Below, in pieces: positions 20,506 through 30,455 of a stretch of 64,000 nucleotides of DNA. The stretch comes from Nitzschia sp. pyKryTriq1 (lineage: Eukaryota > Bacillariophyta > Bacillariophyceae > Bacillariales > Bacillariaceae), in NCBI GenBank assembly GCA_956465555.1, contig OY101119.1, positions 620,001-684,000 on the forward strand, given 5' to 3'. The stretch's first letter is position 1. The number at the start of each line of letters is the position of its first letter. A program made the position numbers and the translations under genes. Under the pieces are notes generated by a model. It saw nothing but the letters and a program-made list of their open reading frames with translations. It was not told where the DNA came from and searched no databases.

Positions 20506-20519
20506 ATGTATATAATATT
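20506..20519 (-). promoter_or_regulatory. TATA-like element upstream of the permuted tRNA
   Basis: An AT-rich TATTATATACAT run on the minus strand lies about 30 nt upstream of the first tRNA nucleotide, followed by CAA-containing sequence (ACAACCAAGC). Upstream TATA and CAA motifs are common at plant and algal tRNA genes. The internal A-box-like (D arm) and B-box-like (T arm) elements are in reversed order here. Confidence 0.45.
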
Positions 20520-20728
20520 GTTTTAGTTTAATTCTCGCTCCCAACAACTTTTGGACTTTGGACCTCGAACAGAGGCAGGCGGGGGAGGCGGCGGAAAAGA
20601 GGAACCAAGAAAAAAGGTCTTCTTTTCTCATTTCGTTACGTTGGCAAGTCGCAAGTCCTTCTCGCACTCCAAGGATCATCATCGATCAAGCATAAAGCAG
20701 AACATCGCAGAAGAAACAAAAGAAGAAA

Positions 20729-21466
20729 ATGACATTCAAGGTTGTTACCGAAGAAAGTGGGGTTCCTGATACGATGGTGGACGGTAAGCCGACCTTGGTG
20801 TACTGGAACATTGTTGGGTTGGCGCTCCCTATCCGGCTGGCCTTTGTCTATGCCGGTGTCGATTTTGTTGACATTCGAATCGAGGCAGGTGACCCGTCAG
20901 GCGATAACTTCAACAAAGCTTATCCTCCCGCCAAAGCGGGTAAGCTATCCAAGATCATGAGCTTTCCAAATCTTCCCTATCTCCTAGACAGCGACGTTGC
21001 GATTGCCCAGACCAATACGATTCTTCATTTCGTTGCTCGCAAGTATGGTTTCGTTTCGGCACAAGAGCACATGACCGATTACTATTGTGACCAGTTGACG
21101 GACATCGAGTCTGAGATGGTACGACTCATGTACGGCAAGAGTGTAGATGCTGTTGTGCACTGGTACACGACGAGTGCCCCAGTCTTTCTTGCCAAGTTCT
21201 CAGAGATATTGAAGAGTGGAGGGAAAGGTTTTTTGACTGGTGACGCCCCGCGAATCGATGATTTCAAGCTCTACTCAGTCCTGCATAAATTGTGTGTTCT
21301 TCAAGGAGATTTAGGATCTGACGAGACAAAGTCCATCGTCACTGACGATTTGCTTGAGTACATGAAACGTGTTGAGGAGCTTCCAAAAATCAAGGAGTAT
21401 CTTGCAAGCCCGGATAACCTTCCCAAGCCCATCAACAATCCAATCGCAAACTGGATTGGAAAGTAA
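20729..21466 (+). CDS. Glutathione S-transferase
   Basis: A 245-residue single-exon protein with the cytosolic GST layout. A thioredoxin-like N-terminal domain (about residues 24-110) has the strand-helix LVYWNIVGLALPIRLAF, whose Tyr is the likely glutathione-activating residue, and the cis-Pro block FPNLPYLLDSDVAIAQTNTILHFVARKYG, in which AQTNTI stands for the usual QS-x-x-I glutathione-binding motif. An all-helical C-terminal domain follows (about 120-230) with the GDAPRIDDFKLYSVL segment matching the family's conserved N-capping block. Overall it resembles the mu/sigma side of the family. A 20-residue extension precedes the fold. Conjugation or isomerase activity is likely but the substrate is unknown. 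Confidence 0.9.
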   Translation: MTFKVVTEESGVPDTMVDGKPTLVYWNIVGLALPIRLAFVYAGVDFVDIRIEAGDPSGDNFNKAYPPAKAGKLSKIMSFPNLPYLLDSDVAIAQTNTILHFVARKYGFVSAQEHMTDYYCDQLTDIESEMVRLMYGKSVDAVVHWYTTSAPVFLAKFSEILKSGGKGFLTGDAPRIDDFKLYSVLHKLCVLQGDLGSDETKSIVTDDLLEYMKRVEELPKIKEYLASPDNLPKPINNPIANWIGK

Positions 21467-21696
21467 TAATCGTAGGTGCGAGTGTCACTATTATCCTAGC
21501 TAGACATCTCACAAATAATAATCCTCGGCACACTGTGTAAATAAATGCGACGTATGCGAAAGCAAAACTAGTGCTCGAGGTTCTCTTTTTACTTTGATAC
21601 AACGCTATCATCGTGGACATAAATTACTCAAGACGAACCCCGCACGCAAATCGCTTAGCAAAATATGACGGACTGCACCCAAGCCAACCTTTAAGA

Positions 21697-23099
21697 TCAT
21701 CTTAATGGTGCTTTGTGGAGATATTTCCCACTCGTGTCGAGAGCAGGCCAACCCTTCCATTGCGGAGCGATCCCACGGACATCGTCGATATCCTTAATCC
21801 CAGCAAGGAAGGCACCGATATGATCAAGCTCTCTGTCCCTTGGGTCGTCAATAAACGAGGAGCAGTCAATCGCGTTCTCGGGGTGGAACGTGTAAGAACT
21901 GGGGGAGTTATCAATGATAATAGTGTCCTTCAGGTCGCGGTCCAACAGACTCAGGTCCTTAACATAGTTTCCTTCGTAGTAGACGCATGATTCGCGGAAC
22001 AGTCTGGTTCGAATAACTCTCTTCGGGTCTAGCAAATCCAGGAGCGGATCGGCATATTTGTTCAAGCTGGCAGTGTAAATGACAATCTCATAGTGTTTCG
22101 CCATTTCAACCAGGAATTCATCAACGCCGGGGCGTTTAGCAACATATACGAAATGTACAACATCTTCAATCTGTAAGCGAAGCAGTAGTGTGAGAAATGG
22201 AGCGCGATAAAAACAGTAGCGTCGGCCATCAAAATAAGTACACATACCTGAACAGGAATAACAAAATCAGCGTTTGGAACTGCACGGAAACTGGAGTGCA
22301 CCAAAGTCTCATCTAGATCTAGAACAAGGCACTTCTTCCCATGATCGTCAGGGTGGAGATCTCCCAGGAGCTTCGGGCGATCGTCGGAATCCTGCGTAAT
22401 TTGCCCTGTGCCTGTTAGCGATCTAGTAGGTTTTCCCTCTTCCATAAAACAACAGCACATCATACGAAGAGACTCAAAAAGCGCGTCGCAGGGATCGTCG
22501 GAAGAGTAGCGTCCACCCTTATCGCTATCATCGTCGCTGTCATCGTCAGTCAACCGACCGCGTTTGTCGACGTGGAGCTTGGGCCTACGGCCGCTGGGAT
22601 GGCTCTTTCTTGCTCCGTTAATTGCATCAGCTGATCGCGGCGTCGTTGCGTTACCATTAGCATCCGTTTGGGTGATGAAATCGGGCATTCCGTGGCTAGA
22701 AGACAGTCTAGCGGTTTGGGCAGTCGGAGTGTTTTTCACACCCGGGGATCTCAAGTCTCTGGAACCTCGAACGCCCTTGGGAGTTCTGGAATGGGTGGAC
22801 TGTCGATCCTCGTCATGGTATCCCGCCTGGACTGTTAATCTCTTGCTCCGTTGCTTTCCATCGTCGTCCATCGCTCTAGAAGGTCGCCTTCCCTCGGGGT
22901 GAACTCGGTCCCTGCGGGATGACCGAGTCGAACGACGTTGTTTGGAGTCAACGCTTTTGTGCTCTTCTCCAGAATCAACGTAGGATATCTTCAATTGCCT
23001 TTGACTTTTGGACGAGCGGCTGGAAGCCTTTGTCCCTAAAAATGGAAAGGAAATCGTGATGAGTACGGGTATGTGAAGAAGTCGGCAACTCTCGAACAT
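21697..23099 (-). CDS. FCP1/SCP-type (NLI-interacting factor-like) phosphatase
   Basis: Two coding exons are joined by a 77-nt intron (22171-22247, phase 0), reading [20 protein letters not shown] across the junction. The C-terminal ~200 residues are the HAD-type CTD phosphatase domain: [17 protein letters not shown] (catalytic DLDET), [23 protein letters not shown], a Lys/Arg-rich middle and the motif [20 protein letters not shown]. The N-terminal part is long, basic and Ser-rich (RS-type), as in regulatory versions. The 5' end is uncertain: the frame reaches an ATG at 23099, but a pyrimidine-rich tract ending TTTTTAG just before GGACAAAGG (acceptor at 23036) suggests a further intron with an upstream exon (donor near 23242) that has no clear ATG. 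The next internal ATG is at 22871. Its targets would be Ser phosphosites; which ones is unknown. Confidence 0.85.
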
Positions 23100-24970
23100 A
23101 AAGTAATGATGAATGATGATGTTACGAGTACAGCAGGCAGTGAAAGGAACGAGGGGAAGCCGCGGCAGCAGGCCACGAGAGGAAAGAGACCCACCACCGA
23201 CCACAGCACCGACCGTGTTGGAAATTTTCCTGAATTACATACGGGCTTTCAAACAACTGAGACACTCCGACGACAAAATGGAAGGAGATGCACTATATAG
23301 AAAAATCGCCCTACGGAATATCCCTAAGTACTCTAGCTTCCGTTGAAACAGGCATTTCGCCAAGTCCCAACAAAAACAAGATGAACCAAAGCGAAAACGC
23401 AACGACGATGTTCCCAAGCCTGAGCGCCATTGTCGTTATCATTTTTATCTTTGAAATTGAGCGTAACCATAGGAAAATAGCAGCTCGCATCATCGACGCA
23501 TGATCGTAGAGGTAAAAGCTAGTTTCTGCCCACTTCAGACGGCTGATTCCGCAGAAATTCAACTTGGGAAGTCGTTCCGTGTCCGAAGCATTAACGACGA
23601 TGAATCAAAATCCTATCTCACCTGCCATGGTCCTTGACCTGCAACGAATTGAAACTCTAAAGCAACTTTGAAGACAACAAAGAGCAACGTGTTTCGTTGT
23701 CTCCTTGTCGATCAAAAGATGAAACCGTCCCAGCACAACAAAGGGAGATCGGTACGAAATGTGGAGGCAACCTTTCCTCTCTCCATGAAGTCCCAAAAAG
23801 CACGACGGCCAAAATTTCCTAGCCTTGGGCTCGTTGGGTCCGTTTAGGGCTATGTTATATCCATGATGTTGGGTTTATTAGAGTGTCTCAACGTTCGACT
23901 GCTCGCAAATCATCTAAGTAGTATTTTGATACATAAGGAATCATAAACTTATACGATGACGAATTTTCTTAATCTATATTCAACGCATACACATGGAAAA
24001 ATCTCCAACACATGTTCCGTTCGAATTCTCAACGGCCCATTCAGATATTCCCGCCACTTTCAAATGGCGCGCGCACGGCGGTCGACAAATCTCCGAAATC
24101 ATCCGGCTTCACGTTTTATCAACAAGAACATCAACAATCATCATCCATCAATGATCGCAACGATCACCACGACCTTGTTCGGTCGAGGGCGACGACGTCA
24201 AATCTAAAATGCCGTAGCAATGTGCGGATTGACGAGAGTATGCAACTACAAGTAGAGCATCGATATGGAGCCTGTTATGAGAATGGAAGAGAGCTGCACT
24301 GGATTGAAGAGACGGAAAAATCAAGGCACCTTGCAGTGTCTTGCGCAACGATCCGAGGACTAATTGTCCCAGCACAAGCTATTACGATTGGCCATGCCAC
24401 ACAGGCAAGTGATCATATTATGTACATTATCAAAGAAGCGGGGCTCGATCAACGGCAGAATCAGTTCGTATAGATAAACAAGGCGTCCCCTATCTTATTT
24501 CGGCTTGAACGTAGTTCTTTCTCGATTTATTCACCAGTAGACATGACATTCGTTGATATGACTCGACAAAACGGAGGACAACGGCTCCTTCTTGGACGGA
24601 GCCTTACTACTAGAGGTCGATTATTTCTTGCTTTAGTACGTACGTCGCAAAACATACTATCGCTCGATCGCGAGAGCACGACAGAAATGGAATACATGCA
24701 AAACAAGTACATACAAGTAGTGGATCGGCAGTCAGAAACGACAATCGAGAGTAGTAGATCGTTCGAATTTTTGGAACAAGTAGCGGTAAAAACACAATTT
24801 TCGTGGTCTTGTTCAATACTGTTGTTACAAGAATTGGAGTTGTCAGGCCCTGTCACCAGACTTTTTATAAGTTTTCATATTTTCTTAACTTCGTCCTTCA
24901 CCGCTCACTCCTCGTTGACTTGCACAGATAATATAAAATCACGCTCTCCTCTGAGGCACTGTTGTCTTCT
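23100..24970. other. Gene-poor stretch, uncertain small frames
   Basis: It may include a 5' non-coding exon of the phosphatase (donor near 23242). A 153-codon ATG frame at 24012-24473 and a 143-codon frame at 24543-24974 have no recognisable features and are not called. No repeat was noticed. Confidence 0.4.
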
Positions 24971-25222
24971 CTAAAGTTGTTCGTTGTGGATGTTGATTCC
25001 CAGCCAGTTACTCTTGAGGTTCGTGTCCGGGGCTTTGTCCATTCCGAGGACCCACTCGGTGAGCTTTGACTTGCCCCCGGCCGGAACGTAGCGGCTTGTG
25101 TGGGTATGGGTGTCCATTCCTTCGTCTTGGCACTCGCAGAAGTCTTCCTTCTTCAAATCGCGCTCATGATCCTTCTTGGTCACAGGATAGTATCGGCTGG
25201 TGGTGTTGTGGTGCTTCGTCAT
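24971..25222 (-). CDS. Small hypothetical protein (83 aa)
   Basis: An 83-residue ATG frame of polar composition with a repeated motif TSRY-Y/V-P (near residues 8-13 and 42-47), Cys at about residues 29 and 31, and an ending SNWLGINIHNEQL. The composition is more protein-like than other short frames in the region. There is no family or targeting signal. It could be a real small gene or chance; there is no homology evidence. Confidence 0.4.
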   Translation of the reverse strand: MTKHHNTTSRYYPVTKKDHERDLKKEDFCECQDEGMDTHTHTSRYVPAGGKSKLTEWVLGMDKAPDTNLKSNWLGINIHNEQL

Positions 25223-26310
25223 TATGTTTCACTGTTTGATAGTTGCTCTTGCGATTGGTGATAGGGTCTCTTTGTCGTCGTTTTGGGATTTGTGGCTTTG
25301 GCGACACTTGTTTTTGTCAACGAATGAATGAACGAGAACCTCATTATGTTTTTGCCTGTTCGTACAATACGAGTAGACACGAAGACGAATACGAGTAGAC
25401 ACGAAGACGAAGACTGAAAATAATGATGGCAAAGAATGACACCGGTGTCAAGTTTTGTGGAAGTACAGTAGTACTCCCGGTCGTACTGTAAGAGCGATGG
25501 CGGGACGGAGATGAGAACACAAGCGAACCCGATCCCAAACTCCGAACTCTGTCATCTTTTGATAGATACGCAAAACGCAAATGCAACTTTTTGAAAATGT
25601 TGAAAATGCGCCAGCTTGTACCGTGCTTCGTCCGTTCGTATGTACGCAAGGAAGCTGAACGACCGCCCGGCAAAATGCTTTATCAAGGATCACATTTTAA
25701 CGCGCATGAAATTCAAGGATCCTTGAAGATGCTTCCCGAACAACCTCGTCGCCAGATGGTGCGCTCCAACAAAAATATTCTAGTACCAACGAGAGTTCCA
25801 TTTATTGGATAGAAATCGGGCCGAATGTGTACAGCTCTACGTGTTTTGGTACTTATGGTTGTTGTCGCCTCGTCGAAGCGATACACACAATGATGTTATT
25901 CTCTCACTGGTCCATCTCTGTCGGCATAATTACTTCTACCGGTATCGAAGAATTCTTCAACGGTGCGGGGGCTTATTCTTGCTTGGTGGTGCAAGACGAC
26001 TGCGGCGGCGGCTCCATAAATACGAGTATTCTACACGACCGAAGCCTGCCCATGCAGCTTTTTTGTCATGTCTCTGTGAAAGATACGGTTCTCATGAGCT
26101 TTTCGCCTTGCAGCTACGTTGTAGCGGCATCTGTTGCTGAGATGATTTGTTGATGCGACAACATCAGTGATCAGTGACCGATGATTCAATTTGTTTCATA
26201 ATTTTGGCTTTTTGAAAGTTTTGATGGAGACAAAAACACAAACGAGTGATTGCAGGACGCGAGAGATAGCCTTCTGTCGAGGAAAGCAAACAGAGATTCG
26301 AAACACCAAA
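25223..26310. other. Intergenic stretch with 22-bp tandem repeat
   Basis: No supported gene; a frame at 25827-26153 has no family features. It contains the 22-bp tandem repeat at 25369-25412. Confidence 0.4.
25369..25412 (+). repeat. 22-bp tandem repeat, two units
   Basis: The unit ACGAGTAGACACGAAGACGA plus two bases occurs twice in a row with one mismatch. Confidence 0.85.
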
Positions 26311-29300
26311 ATGACATCCTCCATCCGCCAAAGCTTTGTGGCGCTTGCCGCTGCTGTCGTGTCAACGTGTCGGTTTGGCACAGTCAACGGCGAGCTTTTC
26401 CTGGGTACGTTGGCGACCCGTGCCCATCAGGTCACCGGTGATGTTTACCTTCTCGGCGAGAGGGTCCTGGAAATCCGAGGATTCACGTACGATGGAACAG
26501 CTCCAGCGGCCTACTTTTGGGTCGACACAAATCCTACCCCGTCCAACGGCGGACGAGTTCTTTCGGATGGTTCTCCCTCCAGCGGGTGTGCTGTTGAGGT
26601 TGGAGATCCCGAGCTCCCTGGTCTGAATTCCGTGACTCAGCGTGTTGAATTCCCGGATGGTCTAAGCATAAACGACTTTTTGGGTGGCTCTCTTTCTGTT
26701 TGGTGCGAGGCTTTTGCTGCCAATTTTGGTAGCCTTGTAATTCCAGCCAGCCTAGCTGGAATTCCTACAGATGAACCAGCGCTAGAATGTAGTGAAGAAG
26801 GTCCTGCCGTTGAAACCCCTAGTGATGGCGCCCCTTCTGATGGTAGTGCTGCATCCATTGCCCAAACACCTGAAGGATACAACTGCGAACCCTTGAGTGA
26901 AGATTACCAAGTTCGTTGGAAGGTGAATGGGGATAACCTTGATATTGAGTTGCTTGGAAAGATTCCCGATGACTCCTACATGGCTTTTGGTGTTTCGGGT
27001 CTCCCTGACCGCACATTCATGATTGGCGCCGATGTTGTTGTAGCGGTAAGTATTGTATCCAGAGAATGCTGCTGCCTCAAATGAAAGAACATTCCTGACG
27101 TTGTAATGTGTGCATTTATTTCCTAATGAAAAACTCTTTTTGTTTTGCCAGGACATGCCTTCGGATGGTGTCAATGCCCGGGCGCGAGACTTCTTCCTAG
27201 ATGCACGAGCCCAGTGTAACGGTTCGTCGGGCGTCTGCTCGGACTCTGGATCTGGTTTTACCGACGATGTTTCTGATGTGTCGGGAGAAACTGACCTGGG
27301 CCTGACTCTTGTCCGCTACAGTCGCCCACTTGTTCCTCGTGACCTCGCTTCTAGCAGTCCTGGTAGCCAATCAGCGGTGGACCAAAGCATCTCAGTTGCT
27401 GCCGGCGTTGAAACATTCATCGCATGGGCGCTTGGCCCTATCGAACCTGCCACTGGGAACCCCTTTTTTCACGTCCTTGGCTTCGCCGGTCGGGACGGTG
27501 GGCCTCCTCCTATCATTGAATTTGGACGATCCGTCGTCGATAACTGCCAAGCCCTCGCTGATGGGGTTGGGACTGACCCACCCACTGGTGGCCCACCAAC
27601 TCCTTTCGTCCGGCCCTTTGTCGGCGATGGTGAAACGACATTTGACGTCCACATTGGCCCTTCTGGTGGCCCCCGTGGCTACACTGCCATTACTGACGGA
27701 TTGGTTAGTTGGGGGATCGCATGGTGGATTAATGGGTATTTGATCCCAGAGCTTGTGCTGCGCCGTGGCACCACGTACACTTTTCGCGTGAATGGTGGAA
27801 ATGACCCTGCTGACGACGCAAACTATCACCCATTTTATCTGACAACGTCAAAGGTAGGAGGATATTTCCAGCTGAGTCCTGAGGATCGCCTGAACGAAAT
27901 TCCTTTGGCTGGAATAACCATTACCGAGACGGACCCATGGAATGATGGTGTGCTTGACTTTGATGTCATGGGACTTGCTCCAATTTGTCGCTACGAAACA
28001 ACCGAGGCTTCTGCCGGGGCTGAACTATCCAGTTTTGAAGAATATGCTGCAACTGTTGACATGAGCTGTGCGGAGGGTGAATGGATGAATGCAGGCATTA
28101 TTGAATTCACGCCAGATCAATGGACTCCCGATGCAATTTATTACCACTGTGTCACCCACTTCAATTTGGGTTTCAAAATTCGAGTAATTGATGAAGATGC
28201 CCCAGCGGTTACTGCCCCACCCACTACCCCACCCACTGCCCCACCCACTGCCCCGCCCACTGCCCCACCCACCGCTGCGCCTACCAATGCCTCTAGGGCG
28301 CCTACGAACGATGAAGTCAATGTCGAACTAAACCAAGTCGGTGTTCCACCCATTGCCCAAACTCCTGAAGGATACAACTGCGAACCCTTGAGTGACGAGT
28401 ACCAAGTTCGTTGGAAGGTGAATGGAGATAACCTTGATATTGAGTTGCTTGGAAAGATTCCCGATGACGCGTACATGGCGTTTGGTGTCTCGGGTCTCCC
28501 CGACCGCACATTCATGATTGGTGCTGACGTTGTTGTGACGGTAAGTACACACTTGCATCAAGACACGAATGCTGCAACTCAAATCGAAAACCTTTCCTGT
28601 CCATCTGGGCATCTTACTATTTTTCATTCCTGACACTAACCGTTTTTGTTTCATACTAGGACATACAAGCTGATGGTGGTGATGCCCGGGCGCGAGACTT
28701 CTTCATGGATGCAAGAGCCCCGTGCGGTGTGGCGGGTGTGTGCCCTGACTCTGGATCTGGTTTTACTGATGACACCAGCGGTGTGTCGGGAGAGAAAGGT
28801 TTTGGCCTGACTCTTGTCCGTTACAGTCGCCCGCTTGTTCCCAGTGACCTCGCTTCAAGCAGCCCTGGCAGCCAGTCAGCGGTGGATCAAAGCATCTCAG
28901 TTGCTGCCGGTGTTGAAACATTCATCGCATGGGCGCTTGGCCCTATCGACTCTTCTTCTGGGAACCCTTTGTTCCATTCCTTTGGCTTCGCCAGTACGCA
29001 ATCTCCTCCTATCATTGAATTTGGACGATCCGTCGTCGATAATTGTCAACCCCTCGCTGATGGGGTTGGGACTGACGCACCCACTGTTAGTCCGCCCACT
29101 GCACCCACCGAGGAAGTAGATGTCAGTGATTTTGAGTTTGTTGCTTTGGAGGGCCAGATTGCGGACGCGCAATTTCAATTCAGGTTCAACCAGGCGGATC
29201 CCCGGGCTGAAGGTCAAGATACGATTTCCATCGTATATGAGGTCCCAGCGCTTGCCTGGGCTGGATGGGCTATCAGCAGCAATGGATTTATGGTTGGCAG

Positions 29301-30222
29301 CGAGGCTGTCGTTGGACTTCCCGAGACGGGTGAAGTTCTCAAATACACCCTTGAAGCTCAAGCTGTCTCAGGTGTGCTACCCAGACCAGAGAATCAGCAG
29401 ACGTTGATCGATGCTAGTATTCGTCAAGTTGGAGGATCGACTATCTTGAGTTTCACCAAGATTCTTGAAGAGCCAGGTGAAATCCCGATCAAAATAGATG
29501 GAGACAATGCCTTTTTGAGCTCGTGGGGATTTACAAATACTCTGGGCGTCCACGCTGCCCGAGGCTCATATCTCTTGTCCGGGGAGGCTCTTCAAGTCAG
29601 AAACGTAAACTTGTGGAAAGCGCATGGGTGGCTTGCCGCCATTGCTTGGGGTGCTTTGAGCCCTTTGGCAATCGCATCCAGTATCTTGCGACGATTCTTC
29701 CCCGGAGAGGGTATATGGTTTCAAGTCCATAGGGGCCTCAATTTGCTTGTTGTTGCTTTCACCATTGCCGCCTTTTTTATTGCTGTGGCTGCCATGAATC
29801 AAGACACCCCGGCTGGTGCAGATCCGAACCACTTTGAGAAGTCTCTTTCCAACGGACATCGTACTATTGGATTGGCCATCTTCATTCTAGCTCTTTTGCA
29901 AGCCCTTGGAGGTATTTTGCGCCCTCATCCCCCGCATGCTCTGCAACTTTCGGATGAAGAAATGAGTAACCCCATGCCCAACCCCGACAAGCAGCAAAAG
30001 AGTTCCATCCGTTTTGTGTGGGAGATTGCCCACAAAGGTATGGGTCTCGGTATTCTAGCTCTGTGTTGGTATCAAGTGCAGTTGGGTATCAAGCAATTCA
30101 GTAGAATCTTCGAAGGAGGCGATACTGGTGCCATGTTGCCGGCCTTCTGGGGTGTGGCAGGAACTCTCGGAGCCATGATTTTGGTGGGGTATGTCCTCAA
30201 AGTTGTCTCTCCCCAAAAGTAG
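26311..30222 (+). CDS. DM13-DOMON-cupredoxin-DOMON-DOMON-cytochrome b561 protein
   Basis: Three phase-0 exons (26311-27045, 27152-28540, 28660-30222) encode about 1228 residues. After a signal peptide (1-27) comes a DM13-like domain (28-149: LEIRGFTYDGTAPAAYFWVD, LPDGLSINDF-like and SVWC blocks). A DOMON domain (about 191-376) is split by intron 1. A cupredoxin-like domain (about 400-590) has His in NYHPFYL and Cys/His in YHCVTHFNLGF. A Pro/Thr-rich linker (APPT repeats) precedes a second DOMON (about 653-836) split by intron 2, then a third, more divergent DOMON (about 855-1000). The C-terminus is a cytochrome b561 core whose helices carry His in KAHGW, VHRGLN, GHRTIG and AHKGMG. Extracellular redox domains on a transmembrane electron carrier suggest a surface ferric or cupric reductase; this is inference. 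Confidence 0.88.
26858..29090 (+). repeat. Intragenic duplication of a DOMON exon pair with its intron
   Basis: Segment 26858-27580 (end of exon 1, intron 1, start of exon 2) is repeated at about 28349-29090 (end of exon 2, intron 2, start of exon 3). Coding parts are close to identical and intron positions are identical, while the introns themselves (106 and 119 nt) have diverged. Confidence 0.85.
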
Positions 30223-30455
30223 ATATTGTATAATTTTGATTTGAAATGAATACGCAAACCAAACTGTTGCCGAACCCGATAAGATCAATAAATTTCGAAA
30301 AGCTCGGCTTATTAATTTTTAACTGTTCAATTTCTTCATTGTTCTTGTTTCCAACTAGTTTTTTATCAGTTGTAGTTTGTCCAGCTCTCTCTCTCTCTCT
30401 CTCTCTCTAATGTCATTCATTGCGCTGAGCTCCTTGGAGGGTCCAAGTGGTTCCC
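30223..30455. other. Convergent spacer with (CT)12 microsatellite
   Basis: The spacer lies between the 3' ends of the DOMON/b561 gene and SEC23. A perfect (CT)12 run occupies 30385-30408. Confidence 0.8.

Noticed and set aside
24012-24473. 153-codon plus-strand ATG frame
   Set aside because: Composition is not distinctive, no family features are seen, and other frames of similar length overlap it; evidence is too weak to call.
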